From Trueperaceae bacterium (GTDB lineage: Bacteria; Deinococcota; Deinococci; Deinococcales; Trueperaceae), in the NCBI GenBank assembly GCA_036381595.1, contig DASVCN010000039.1, positions 31,001 through 95,000 on the forward strand: a DNA stretch of 64,000 nt, read 5' to 3'. The notes below the pieces were generated by a model. It made no database searches and had not been told where the DNA came from. It saw nothing but the letters and a program-made list of their open reading frames with translations. Position numbers and translations under genes: made by a program. Position 1 is the first letter of the stretch. Each line of letters starts with the position of its first letter. Below, in pieces: positions 43,503-52,323 of this stretch.

Positions 43503-44894
43503 TCAACCGAGTTGGCGCTTGCCGCCCCGCTCCTGTTGCGGTCGAACTGAGCGGACCCGAGCCGCCAGGAGGGTGCCGGAGACGTTGAGGGGAACGCCTG
43601 ACAGGAGCAGCACAGGCCGCTCATACCCGGGGGTGCCCTTCCACTCGAGGGAGGCCGGGTAGTTGCGCTCGTGCAGCGCTCGCAATAGCGCCAGTGCTTC
43701 CAGATCGCGAGCAGCAGTGTCCACCCGCCGCTGTGGCCAGAAGCCCGGACCGCCTACGACTCTGAGAGCCCGGTGCACCGCCCGTCGCAGCCGCTTCCAC
43801 TCCTCTGACCCCAGCTCTCTGCCGGTGACCGACGGCGTCTTCGATTCGAGCCACGCTCCCCGCACCGCGCCGCGGCGTCTCACGGTTGCCAGCGTCCGCA
43901 GCGCCCCCGGCAGTCCCCTGATAACGTCGAGCAGTTCCACGGGCAGCTCGCCGGCGGCGATCAGACCCCGCTCGAGATAGCGGTTACCCCGCTCACACGC
44001 AATCAGCAGGTTCCAGCGCTGCAGCTCGAGCCGGGTCGGCTTGCTGAGCACGCACCGCCGACGGAACGGATCGCACCGTTCGAGGAAGAGTTCGAAGGTG
44101 CGAGAACAGCCCAGCTCCTGGGCCCGCTGTCTCAACCCCGCCAAGGTAATCTCGTACTTCGCCACGAGGAAGCGGAAGTCGAGGTAGTCGTGGGACCTCA
44201 GCTCGAAATCCTCCGGCGACCAGCAGCGGTTGAGGACGAGGCCCACCAGCACCGCGTCGACGGGCTGTGGCAGCTTGAGCGAAATCCCCTCCCAGTCGAC
44301 CACCTGCGCGTCCTCCCAGACCATCCGCGTGATCCGTTCCTGCCTTGCGTACCGTCCGATCTGGTTGTGGTTGTTATGAACCAGGCGCCGGTGTACGTCG
44401 AGTTGGATGCCGAGCTGAGGGTCGAGCAGCTGGATCACCTCATGTCCCCGGTAACGGGCACCCCGCCGAGCGTGAGCCGTAGACCGACGTTGAGCGTGCC
44501 ACACCTCGTGCCAGCCGACCGACCCGGCTACCTCGGCCGCTTCGAGCGCGTCGCGTTGTTCGATCAGGAGGTCGACGTCGCTGTACTGTCTTCCACCGGG
44601 AGTCGGATAGACGAACTCCGCGAGCTGGAACCCCTTGAACAGCAACGCCTCGATCCCGGCTTCCCGCCAGGCACCCAGAAGTTGCCGCAGCCTCGCCTTG
44701 ACTGCTGCATGCCTGGCGCTGGCGGTCAGGAGCGCCCGTCGAAGCTGCTCTCCTGCTTGAACGGTCGAGGCGTAGGCCGCCAGTCCGGTCGCCTCGAGAG
44801 TGGTACTCGGGGGAAGCTCGCCGGGTTCGTGGCGCCCGGTGAGGAACGATTCCACGGCCCGAAGGGCGGCCTCGTTACTCGCGAAGTGTTGCAT
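43503..44894 (-). CDS. nucleotidyltransferase-family protein of lasso cluster
   Basis: A 463-aa protein with a nucleotidyltransferase fold: GIEALLFKGFQLAEFVYP, then YSDVDLLIEQRDALEA holding the metal-binding D-x-D, and VHRRLVHN. Family members (PF14907-type) recur in lasso-peptide clusters with HPr-like kinases, but their reaction is not settled. ATG 44894 is my choice: conserved sequence begins there, and a degenerate copy of the cluster promoter ends 7 nt before it. A GTG at 45017 in the same frame would add 41 residues. Confidence 0.7.
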   Translation of the reverse strand: MQHFASNEAALRAVESFLTGRHEPGELPPSTTLEATGLAAYASTVQAGEQLRRALLTASARHAAVKARLRQLLGAWREAGIEALLFKGFQLAEFVYPTPGGRQYSDVDLLIEQRDALEAAEVAGSVGWHEVWHAQRRSTAHARRGARYRGHEVIQLLDPQLGIQLDVHRRLVHNNHNQIGRYARQERITRMVWEDAQVVDWEGISLKLPQPVDAVLVGLVLNRCWSPEDFELRSHDYLDFRFLVAKYEITLAGLRQRAQELGCSRTFELFLERCDPFRRRCVLSKPTRLELQRWNLLIACERGNRYLERGLIAAGELPVELLDVIRGLPGALRTLATVRRRGAVRGAWLESKTPSVTGRELGSEEWKRLRRAVHRALRVVGGPGFWPQRRVDTAARDLEALALLRALHERNYPASLEWKGTPGYERPVLLLSGVPLNVSGTLLAARVRSVRPQQERGGKRQLG

Positions 44895-44901
44895 GGAACC
44901 C

Positions 44902-44943
44902 ATTCTGGTGGCTGTCACCGCCCCCGTGAGCACAGGCGTCACG
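44902..44943 (-). promoter_or_regulatory. possible fifth, degenerate cluster promoter (CGTGA-N31-CAGAAT)
   Basis: CGTGACG (CGTGA at 44943-44939), exactly 31 nt, then CAGAAT (44907-44902). Both parts deviate by one or more bases from the other four sites, but the spacing is the same and the -10 ends 7 nt before an ATG, a leaderless arrangement. Confidence 0.3.
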
Positions 44944-45035
44944 CTCCGAGCGACTCCGAACGACCCCGGCAGGTCGAGCGGCGGCGATATGCTTTCTTCG
45001 ATGGTCGTGGTTCGCACAACCTCTGGTAGGAACTC

Positions 45036-45737
45036 GTGACACCCTCGGTACCCATCGCGTTGGCGGCGGGCGTACTCTCCTTCCTCTCCCCTTGCGTTCT
45101 GCCGCTGGTCCCGTCCTACCTGGCCTATCTGGGGGGCGATACGGGCAGGCAGGGACCCGTGTTCCGCAACAGTCTCCTCTTCGTGCTGGGCTTCTCGCTG
45201 GTGTTCATCATGCTCGGCGCCTCGGCGAGCCTGCTCGGCGCGCTGGTGCTCGAGAACCGCTCCTGGCTCATGCGCCTCGGCGGTCTGCTGGTGATCATCT
45301 TCGGGCTCATGCTTTTCGGCCTCTTACGCATACCGTTCCTCTATCGGACGGCCCGCCCGGGCTTCCCGAAGAACGGTAGTACGCCGGTCGGAGCGCTCCT
45401 CATGGGCATGGCGTTCGCCATCGGTTGGACACCATGCATCGGGCCCGTCCTCGGCGGCATCCTCACGCTCGCCGGCGCATCCGGAACCTTAGCGACCGGC
45501 GCCGGGCTGCTGGCCGTCTACGCCGCGGGCCTCGCGATACCGTTCCTGCTGGCGTCACTGGGGATGGGCGCCTTCAGTCGGTTCGCCGGCCGCTTCCGCC
45601 GGTTCATGCCATGGGTGGAGCGGGTGTCCGGCGGGATCCTCGTGATCGCCGGCCTGCTTATGATCACCGGCTTCTACACCCGCATCAACACCTACCTGAT
45701 CCGGCTCACCCCGCAGTGGCTACTCGAGCGGCTCTGA
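45036..45737 (+). CDS. ccdA: cytochrome c biogenesis protein CcdA (thiol-disulfide electron transfer)
   Basis: This 233-aa inner-membrane protein passes electrons from cytosolic thioredoxin to extracytoplasmic thiols. It has six membrane segments and the two redox cysteines in LSFLSPCVLPLVPSYLAYLGG (TM1) and GWTPCIGPVLGG (TM4). GTAGGAACTC stands before GTG 45036. It diverges from the lasso cluster; a role in cytochrome c maturation fits the c-type cytochrome further on. Confidence 0.9.
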   Translation: MTPSVPIALAAGVLSFLSPCVLPLVPSYLAYLGGDTGRQGPVFRNSLLFVLGFSLVFIMLGASASLLGALVLENRSWLMRLGGLLVIIFGLMLFGLLRIPFLYRTARPGFPKNGSTPVGALLMGMAFAIGWTPCIGPVLGGILTLAGASGTLATGAGLLAVYAAGLAIPFLLASLGMGAFSRFAGRFRRFMPWVERVSGGILVIAGLLMITGFYTRINTYLIRLTPQWLLERL

Positions 45738-45843
45738 TCAGCTCGAGGAGCGCTCCCAGCGCGCCTGGGCCGCGGAAGCAGTTCCCCGAACAGGCGTCGG
45801 AACTTCCGCAAGAACGAACAACGGCCGGTGATAAGCTTTGACC

Positions 45844-46677
45844 GTGCTCGACCTGCGCGACTCCCCCCTCGGCGTTTTCGATTCGGGCGTGGGCGGACTC
45901 ACCGTACTGAGGGAGCTGCAACGCTCGCTTCCGCACGAGGATTTCCTCTATCTGGGCGACACCGCCCGCGTCCCCTACGGGAGCAAGCCGGCCGAGATGG
46001 TCCGGGAGTTCGCCCGGGAGATCTCCTGGGCCCTCATCGACCGCGACGTCAAAGGAATAGTCATCGCCTGCAACACGGCTTCGGCCACGAGTCTTCCCGA
46101 ACTCGCCGACCACCTGCCCGTTCCGGTGTGGGGCGTCATCGAGCCCGGGGTGCGAGCGGCCGCGGCGAGCGGCGGAACGGGCCGGATCGGCATCCTCGGC
46201 ACGGTTTCCACCATCCGCTCCCGGGCGTACCAGTCCCGGCTCGAGGCTCTCGGCCTCGAAACCTGGGCTCGCGCCTGCCCGCTCTTCGTTCCTATCGTAG
46301 AGGAGGGCGTGTCTGATACGGAGATCGCCGAGCTGGTCGCCCGCCACTACCTAGGTGACCGTCCTCCCCTTGGGGCCGTGATCCTCGGCTGCACCCACTA
46401 CCCGGTGCTCAAGGGCACGCTGCAGACGGTCCTCGGCGCGAGAGTCGAACTCGTTGACTCGGCCGAGTCAACAGCCGCGACAGTAGCGGGCGACCTGGAG
46501 AAGATGGGGCTGACCTCGCCACGCGAGCGGGAGGGCCGCATCCACCACCTCGTCACCGGCGACCTCGACAGCTACCTGCACACCGCTCGGGTTCTCGGCG
46601 GTCCGGAGGGCACCGCCGAAAGGTTGGCGCTGCCGTTGGGGCCTCGCGACGCCGCACTCTCGAGCACGATCGGCTGA
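45844..46677 (+). CDS. murI: glutamate racemase
   Basis: This 277-aa enzyme makes D-glutamate for peptidoglycan. It has FDSGVGGLTVLRELQ, YLGDTARVPYG, the catalytic Cys in VIACNTASAT and the second in LGCTHYP. GTG 45844 is preferred; a TTG at 45838 is in frame. A TAAGCT box ends 6 nt before the GTG, again a leaderless arrangement. It begins a tight murI-rph-rdgB operon. Confidence 0.92.
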   Translation: MLDLRDSPLGVFDSGVGGLTVLRELQRSLPHEDFLYLGDTARVPYGSKPAEMVREFAREISWALIDRDVKGIVIACNTASATSLPELADHLPVPVWGVIEPGVRAAAASGGTGRIGILGTVSTIRSRAYQSRLEALGLETWARACPLFVPIVEEGVSDTEIAELVARHYLGDRPPLGAVILGCTHYPVLKGTLQTVLGARVELVDSAESTAATVAGDLEKMGLTSPREREGRIHHLVTGDLDSYLHTARVLGGPEGTAERLALPLGPRDAALSSTIG

Positions 46678-46679
46678 AC

Positions 46680-47405
46680 GTGCGCGAAGGGCGGGGAGTC
46701 AACGAACTGCGCGAGGTGAAGGTCACGCCTGGATTCAACCGGTACGCGGAAGGCTCGGCTCTCATCGAGTGGGGTCATACGAAGGTACTTGCCACGGTGA
46801 CCGTCGACCCCCGGCTGCCGCCCCACCTCAGGGGCAAGGGGAACCGCAGCGGCGGCTGGCTGACCGCCGAGTACGCCCTCCTGCCGCGCAGCACTGAGGA
46901 GCGTTCGCCCCGCGAACGCCTCTACACCGGGGGGCGGAGCCAGGAGATCCAACGTCTCATCGGGCGGGCACTGCGAACCGTCGTCGACCTGAGCCTATTC
47001 CCGAACAAGACGCTGATAGTCGATGTCGACGTCTTGCAGGCCGACGGCGGCACTCGTTGCGCCGGCATCGTCGCCGGCTACGCGGCGCTGCACCAGGCCG
47101 CCAACCGGATGATCTTCCGCGGTGAGCTCGACGAGTGGCCGCTCCTCTTCGAGCTCGGCGCAGTGAGTGTCGGGATCATCAACGACCGCGAATACCTCGA
47201 CCTGGAGTACAGCGAGGACGTCGCCGCCCAGGTGGACCTGAACGTCGTTGCCACCGGAGACGGCCAGGTCGTCGAGGTGCAGGGAGGCGGAGAGCAGCGC
47301 CCCCTGGCCGCCGAACGTTACGTATCGCTGGTGGCGATGGGCGTGAGCGCGGTCGAGAAGCTGGTCAGCAAGGTTCGGACCCAGCTGGACGAGGACAAGA
47401 AGTGA
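46680..47405 (+). CDS. rph: ribonuclease PH
   Basis: This 241-aa phosphorolytic exoribonuclease trims tRNA 3' ends. It has the family motifs EGSALIEWGHTKVLATVTVD, GWLTAEYALLPRST, GRSQEIQRLIGRALR and DVDVLQADGGTRCAGIV. It lies 2 bp after murI, and its stop overlaps the GTG of rdgB. Confidence 0.95.
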   Translation: MREGRGVNELREVKVTPGFNRYAEGSALIEWGHTKVLATVTVDPRLPPHLRGKGNRSGGWLTAEYALLPRSTEERSPRERLYTGGRSQEIQRLIGRALRTVVDLSLFPNKTLIVDVDVLQADGGTRCAGIVAGYAALHQAANRMIFRGELDEWPLLFELGAVSVGIINDREYLDLEYSEDVAAQVDLNVVATGDGQVVEVQGGGEQRPLAAERYVSLVAMGVSAVEKLVSKVRTQLDEDKK

Positions 47406-48022
47406 AGCTGGTTCTCGCCACTCGCAACAGGGGGAAGATCGAAGAGTTCCGCAGGGCGCTGGAGCCTCTTGGCGTCGAACTCCGATCGGCCCTCGACACC
47501 GACTTGGGGCCGGCGCCCGAGGAGTCGGGATCGAGCTACGAGGAGAACGCCCTGATCAAGGCGGCCCACGCGACTCACGTGACGGGCCTGGTAGCGTTGG
47601 CAGACGACTCCGGGCTCGAGGTGGATGCGCTGGGCGGCGGTCCGGGGATCTATTCGGCCCGCTTCGGAGGCAGGCTCAGCGAAGGAGAGAGGATCGCCCA
47701 CCTCTTGCAGAAGATGAAGAACGTGCCGGAAGGGGAGCGAAGCGCGAAGTTCCGATGCGTGCTTGTCCTGGCCGGCCCCAACGGGCGGGTGAGGTCGTTC
47801 GAAGGCAGCTGTGAGGGTCGGATCCTGCCTGGCCCCCGCGGCGAGCGCGGCCACGGTTACGATCCCGTCTTCTGGAGCCCCGACCTGGGCAAGACCTTCG
47901 CGGAAGCGACCACCGAAGAGAAGGAAGCGGTCAGTCACCGCGGTCAGGCAGTCGCCAGCCTGCTCGAGTGGGCGAAGGACGGCCTCGCCGGGTTCGTGGA
48001 CGAAGAGCGGGCGGCCGACTGA
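47402..48022 (+). CDS. rdgB: XTP/dITP pyrophosphatase
   Basis: This 206-aa house-cleaning enzyme removes non-canonical purine nucleotides. It has LVLATRNRGKIEEFRRAL, SYEENALIKA, ADDSGLEVDALGGGPGIYSARF, GYDPVF and the C-terminal SHRGQA. The GTG start overlaps the rph stop (GTGA). The rph-rdgB order is common in bacteria. Confidence 0.94.
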   Translation: MKLVLATRNRGKIEEFRRALEPLGVELRSALDTDLGPAPEESGSSYEENALIKAAHATHVTGLVALADDSGLEVDALGGGPGIYSARFGGRLSEGERIAHLLQKMKNVPEGERSAKFRCVLVLAGPNGRVRSFEGSCEGRILPGPRGERGHGYDPVFWSPDLGKTFAEATTEEKEAVSHRGQAVASLLEWAKDGLAGFVDEERAAD

Positions 48023-48123
48023 GCGGAACCGGGCGAGCTCAGCGGAACCGGTGCCCCCACCCCGCGACTGGGGCCAGAAAACACTCATCGATGGGTTCGA
48101 CAATGAGCCCGATGAACATCTCT

Positions 48124-48145
48124 ACCGCGCTCCGTTGAGCGCGGT
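48124..48145 (+). terminator. stem-loop after rdgB
   Basis: ACCGCGCTC and GAGCGCGGT make a perfect 9-bp stem with loop CGTT. A second hairpin, GCGACCC/GGGTCGC (48150-48169), lies directly before the TPR gene. No long T-run follows. Confidence 0.4.
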
Positions 48146-48183
48146 TGTGGCGACCCCGCGTAGGGTCGCAGAGGGAGGACTCG

Positions 48184-49251
48184 ATGAACTCTTCCAAACC
48201 TATCGTCGCGCTGATGCTGGCACTCGCCATCTCTCCCGCGCTGGCTCAGGACGAGCCCTCGAGAGCGCGTCAGGACGGCGCCGCCGCCGTCGTTTCCCAG
48301 GAGTGGCAGGGGCTGCCCGAAGCGGCTCAGCAGGCGCTCGAGGAGGGCAACGAGGCCATGGCCGAGGCGTTGGCGACCTACGACGCCCAGTACCCCGACA
48401 GGCGCCTCTGGCAGGAGGCCTTCCACCACGGCCGCAGGGCGATGAGCCTGGCTCCCGAACATCCCGCGCCGCTCCGCTTCCTCGCCGAAGCGTATAGCCG
48501 AGCCAACTGGTACGGACCGGCCTGGGATGCCTGGCTCGAGTACCTGGAGCGAGGCAACCTGCTGGATGCCGAGGCCACCCCCCTCTTCAGCAACGTCGGC
48601 GCCCAGTTGGGCTACACCTACTACCAGCAGGGTGAACTGGAGGAGGCCGCCGAGGTCTACACGCAGATCATCGAGGTCATCCCGTTCGACCTGCAGGCCC
48701 ACGCCTGGATGGGTCGGATCATGGTCGAGACCGGTAGGCCGGAACAGGCGATCAGCTACTGGCAGACGGTTGTCGACCGCAACCCGAGCGACGAACGCGC
48801 CCAGTACTTCCTCGAATTGGCGCGCGAGCAGGCCCGTTGGGGCACGAGGGCCGTGAACGCCTTCCGGGAAGGCGTCGCTCTGTACGAGGAGGGGAACCTG
48901 GACCAGGCCCGCGAGCGGTTCGCTCGAGCCTCCTCGATCAACCCCGAGTACGCCGAAGCCTGGGCCTGGCTCGGCCGGGTAGCGTTCGAGAACGAGAACT
49001 ACCTCGATGCGCGTACCTACTATCGGCGAGCGAGCAGCCTGAGGCCCGAGAACGAGACGTACGCCTACTTCCTGGAGGAGAGCGACCGCCGCGTCGAGGC
49101 CACCGCCCAGACTCCCGATGGCGCGAGCGAGATCGAGCAGAACGCGGGCGGTGGGGCGGGAGGTACGCCGGCGCAGGATGGGCCGGATACGGACCCTGCC
49201 CGACCGAATCCGCTCGACGAGGAGCCGCCGGCACCCGACGAGCAACCTTAA
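48184..49251 (+). CDS. exported TPR-repeat protein
   Basis: This 355-aa protein has a signal peptide (MNSSKPIVALMLALAISPALA then Q) and tetratricopeptide-like helical repeats over residues about 60-300, for example LGYTYYQQGELEEAAEVYTQ and WAWLGRVAFENENYLDARTYY. The last 45 residues are Gly/Pro-rich. It likely acts outside the cytoplasmic membrane as a scaffold. ATG 48184 follows GGGAGGACTCG. Confidence 0.75.
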   Translation: MNSSKPIVALMLALAISPALAQDEPSRARQDGAAAVVSQEWQGLPEAAQQALEEGNEAMAEALATYDAQYPDRRLWQEAFHHGRRAMSLAPEHPAPLRFLAEAYSRANWYGPAWDAWLEYLERGNLLDAEATPLFSNVGAQLGYTYYQQGELEEAAEVYTQIIEVIPFDLQAHAWMGRIMVETGRPEQAISYWQTVVDRNPSDERAQYFLELAREQARWGTRAVNAFREGVALYEEGNLDQARERFARASSINPEYAEAWAWLGRVAFENENYLDARTYYRRASSLRPENETYAYFLEESDRRVEATAQTPDGASEIEQNAGGGAGGTPAQDGPDTDPARPNPLDEEPPAPDEQP

Positions 49252-49522
49252 GTTTCGTTAAGATTGCTCATTCTCCTCATCTGTGTCGAATGTGCACTTC
49301 ACCGCCTTTGAGAACCTCTTCCGAAGGGGACTCGAAACCCCGCCTCCCGTGGCCTGTGGGCCTCTGCGAAGCCCGAAATCGCGTGAGAGGACGGTTAGAA
49401 GCTGGTGAGTTGCCACGCGCGCCTATGGTCATGAGACGCATGGTTCTGGTTCGGAAGGCCCATTAGCCTGATGCGGTAGGCACTTGGGGCTGCTGCCCTA
49501 TTCCAAAGGGGGGATCGAACGA

Positions 49523-50359
49523 ATGAAACAGAAACTGATGATGCTGTTGGCCGTACTGCTCACCGGAGGCATCCTAGTGGCATGCGGTCCTGGCGACGGC
49601 ACCGATGAAGTCGGTGGCGGCGGCGGCGTTGTAGACGAGCCGCTCGAGGGTGTCGAAGGCGACGCCATCGACGGCGGAGACGCCGCCCTGGGCGGTGACG
49701 TGGCCGTGGGCGACGACGAGGCCGCTCTGGAAGAACCGGCAGCTGAAGAGGATGCAGCGTTCGGCGCCGAGGGTGCCGCCGCTGACGGCGAGGAGATCCA
49801 GCTCGACGTAGAGGAAGAGGCCGAAATCCCGGTCGAAGGCGCTGCCGAAGAGCCGGCCGCGGCTGAAGAGCCTGCCGCCGAAGAGCCTGCCGCCGAGGAG
49901 CCTGCCGCCGAACAACCGGCCGATGAACCGGCCGCCGCAGAGCAGCCCGCCGAAGGTGAAGAAGTGGCCGGTGGCGGGGCGGCTCCCGCTCAGGGAGAGC
50001 CCGTGGTCATCACCTTCACCCAGGCTGCTGAAGGTGTCGCGGTCGAGAACATCGAAGGTGCCGAGGACGCTCAGCAGATCGCCGAGACGGGTCAGCCGAA
50101 TCCCGACCTGACGCTCAGCACCGGGCAGCGCTACGAGTTCTCGTACGACGGCGAAGGCGACCTGGTCTTCTTCGATGCCAACGACGAGGTGCTCCTGTCG
50201 ACCGCCGGCGCCGACTCGCAGTTCGCCCAGGACAGCGAGGTCCAGGCCGAAGCGAGCGACGGCCAGCTGAGCTTCACTCTTACCGAGCAGCTGGCCCAGG
50301 AGATCGATCACTACGCCGTGGGCCCGAACCAGCAGGGCGGCCAGGTGAACGTCAACTGA
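49523..50359 (+). CDS. acidic Ala/Glu/Pro-repeat lipoprotein
   Basis: This 278-aa protein has a lipoprotein signal (MKQKLMMLLAVLLTGGILVAC, lipobox LVAC with the lipidated Cys), a Gly/Asp stretch, then a long E-E-P-A-A repeat region (residues about 100-150) and a folded C-terminal part with QRYEFSYDGEGDLVFFD. No known function. The repeats are nearly identical at the DNA level (GCCTGCCGCCGAAGA units), so length may vary between strains. AAAGGGGGG lies upstream of the ATG. The 271 bp before it hold short hairpins but no gene I can support. Confidence 0.7.
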   Translation: MKQKLMMLLAVLLTGGILVACGPGDGTDEVGGGGGVVDEPLEGVEGDAIDGGDAALGGDVAVGDDEAALEEPAAEEDAAFGAEGAAADGEEIQLDVEEEAEIPVEGAAEEPAAAEEPAAEEPAAEEPAAEQPADEPAAAEQPAEGEEVAGGGAAPAQGEPVVITFTQAAEGVAVENIEGAEDAQQIAETGQPNPDLTLSTGQRYEFSYDGEGDLVFFDANDEVLLSTAGADSQFAQDSEVQAEASDGQLSFTLTEQLAQEIDHYAVGPNQQGGQVNVN

Positions 50360-50384
50360 CCGACCGGACAGGTCGAAACGGATC

Positions 50385-50406
50385 GGGGGCGCCTGCGGGC
50401 GCCCCC
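50385..50406 (+). terminator. rho-independent terminator
   Basis: GGGGGCGCC and GGCGCCCCC form a 9-bp stem with loop TGCG, followed by TTCCTT. It ends the lipoprotein transcript and may also serve the convergent glpX. Confidence 0.75.
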
Positions 50407-50428
50407 TTCCTTCGGTCTCGGAATCAGT

Positions 50429-51508
50429 TCAGATCTGTATGTGCACCCGGGCGCCGTCTCCCAGCAGGTGGACCGCGTCCGAGAACCTAACCACCCTCGT
50501 GTGGTAACCCATCGACACGGTGTGGGTCCGCGCCCCGTTCTTGAAGAACTTGACGCCGCGCAGCAGGTCGCCATCGGTGATACCGGTCGCGCTGAACACG
50601 ATGTGCTCACCCGGTGCCAGGTCGAGGGTGTTGTAAACCCGCTCGGTACTTGCCCCCATCGCTTCCAGCCGCTCACGCTCCGCGTCGTTGCGAGGCTTGA
50701 AGCGCGCCTGGATCTCTCCCCCGAGGCACTTCAGGGCGGCGGCGGCAAGCACCCCCTCGGGGGCGCCCCCGGTACCCATCACGGCATGCACGTTGGTCCC
50801 GCGTACCGCCGCCGACAGAGCCGCGATGACGTCGCCGTCGCCGATCAGCTTCACCCTCACGCCGGTAGCCCTGACCTCCTTGATCAGCTCCTCGTGACGA
50901 GGTCGATCGAGGATCACTACCGTCAGATCCTCGATGGTGCGGTCGAGGCTCATCGCGACCGCCCGCAGGTTGGCGGCCGCCGGCCAGGTGAGGTCGACCT
51001 TGCCCGCCGCCGGCGGACCGACGATGAGCTTCTCCATGTAGGTATCGGGTGCCTGGAACAGGCCGCCCTTCTCGGCAAGGGCGATCACGGCCACGGCGTT
51101 GTTCACCATCCGAGCGGTGATGCTGGTCCCCTCGACCGGGTCGACCGCGATGTCGACCGGCCAGCGCCCCTCGCCCGCCCGGCCGACCCGCTCGCCGATG
51201 AAGAGCATGGGAGCCTCGTCGCGCTCCCCCTCGCCGATTACTATCTCACCATCGATCTCGAGTTCGTTCAGGAGCCGTCGCATCGCGTCGGTCCCGGCCT
51301 GGTCGACCAGGTCGGAGTCACCCTTGCCGGCGGCGCGGCTCGCTGCTATGGCCGCCTGCTCTGTGACCCGGACCGTGTCGAGCACCAGGGCGCGCTCCAT
51401 GTCGCCCGTCGGAAAGCCCGTCTTGGCTCTGCCCGTCTTACCGTTGGGCTGTGCCTCGTCCCGCTGGCCCTGCCCGCTTTCTCCCCGCTTCAGTTGGCTC
51501 TTCGGCAT
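50429..51508 (-). CDS. glpX: fructose-1,6-bisphosphatase class II
   Basis: This 359-aa enzyme dephosphorylates fructose-1,6-bisphosphate in gluconeogenesis. It has [23 protein letters not shown] and [17 protein letters not shown], and ends with a typical FSDAVHLL segment. A charged 35-residue N-terminal extension precedes the usual start ([17 protein letters not shown]); initiation at the second ATG, 51400, is possible. An inverted repeat CCGCATT-N7-AATGCGG (51513-51533) lies just upstream of the first ATG. Confidence 0.92.
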   Translation of the reverse strand: MPKSQLKRGESGQGQRDEAQPNGKTGRAKTGFPTGDMERALVLDTVRVTEQAAIAASRAAGKGDSDLVDQAGTDAMRRLLNELEIDGEIVIGEGERDEAPMLFIGERVGRAGEGRWPVDIAVDPVEGTSITARMVNNAVAVIALAEKGGLFQAPDTYMEKLIVGPPAAGKVDLTWPAAANLRAVAMSLDRTIEDLTVVILDRPRHEELIKEVRATGVRVKLIGDGDVIAALSAAVRGTNVHAVMGTGGAPEGVLAAAALKCLGGEIQARFKPRNDAERERLEAMGASTERVYNTLDLAPGEHIVFSATGITDGDLLRGVKFFKNGARTHTVSMGYHTRVVRFSDAVHLLGDGARVHIQI

Positions 51509-51564
51509 GATTCCGCATTCTCACACAATGCGGCCGAACGAGCAGTGTTGTACGGCCAGACCCG

Positions 51565-52323
51565 TTACGCCGGCGGGAGTCGGCCTCTCGCCTCGCGCTG
51601 GCGCGATTCGAGCAGAGCAGCGACCGTAGCGAGGCTCTGCCCGCTCTCATGGAGCAGCACCGCCAGGTGGAAGAGGAGGTCGGCTGCCTCTTCGGTCAAC
51701 CTGTCCTCGCTTCGCTCCAGCGCCGCCACGATCGTCTCCCCCGCCTCCTCCACGACTTTCTGGGAGATGTAGCCGAGTCCGCGGCGGTGAAGTGCGGCAA
51801 CGTAGGATCCGTCGGGCAGCTCACGCAGACGCGCCTCGACAACGCTCTCCAGCAGTGCCAGAGCGCGTCCCAGGACCAGACCTCGCTCGGCCGTACTCGA
51901 TTCAGCTGCTGCGGTCGGGACGAAGGCGCCTTCTTCGCCTGCGCCCTCCCGCTCATCGTCCTGTGACAACTTCTCGGCCCGGTAGAAGCAGCTCCTCTCC
52001 CCGGTATGGCAGGCGGCGCCCGTCTGCTCGACGAAGTAGATGAGAGTGTCTCCGTCGCAGTCGACAGCCACTCTGCTCACCTGCTGTACATGGCCACTGC
52101 TGTCGCCCTTGCGCCACAAGTGATCTCTGGAACGACTGAAGTAGTGGGCGCGGCGGGTCGCGATGGTGAGTTCGACCGCCTGCCTGTTGGCGTAGGCGAG
52201 CATCAGCACCTGGCCCGACGATTCATCCTGAGCGACGACCGGTACCAGCCCGTCCTCGCCGAACTCGACCCGTACGCCGGCGACCCTCGTCTCGTCCTGC
52301 GCCATATCCGACACCTCGCTCAC
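51565..52323 (-). CDS. hisIE: bifunctional phosphoribosyl-AMP cyclohydrolase / phosphoribosyl-ATP pyrophosphatase
   Basis: This 252-aa enzyme performs steps 2 and 3 of histidine synthesis. The N-terminal HisI domain (residues 15-120) has [36 protein letters not shown] and the zinc/metal [15 protein letters not shown] 30-residue acidic linker leads to the HisE domain with [17 protein letters not shown] and [16 protein letters not shown] 52323 overlaps the stop of the upstream gene (GTGA). Confidence 0.93.
   Translation of the reverse strand: MSEVSDMAQDETRVAGVRVEFGEDGLVPVVAQDESSGQVLMLAYANRQAVELTIATRRAHYFSRSRDHLWRKGDSSGHVQQVSRVAVDCDGDTLIYFVEQTGAACHTGERSCFYRAEKLSQDDEREGAGEEGAFVPTAAAESSTAERGLVLGRALALLESVVEARLRELPDGSYVAALHRRGLGYISQKVVEEAGETIVAALERSEDRLTEEAADLLFHLAVLLHESGQSLATVAALLESRQREARGRLPPA

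Noticed and set aside
43303..43662. Plus-strand frame through the 27-bp repeat (SLTRSVGPV-type repeats)
   Set aside because: No ribosome site, opposite frames equally open, and it overlaps the nucleotidyltransferase gene end.
49252..49522. Possible small RNA or tRNA-like element before the acidic lipoprotein
   Set aside because: Short GC hairpins are present but no tRNA arms, no clear promoter and terminator pair.
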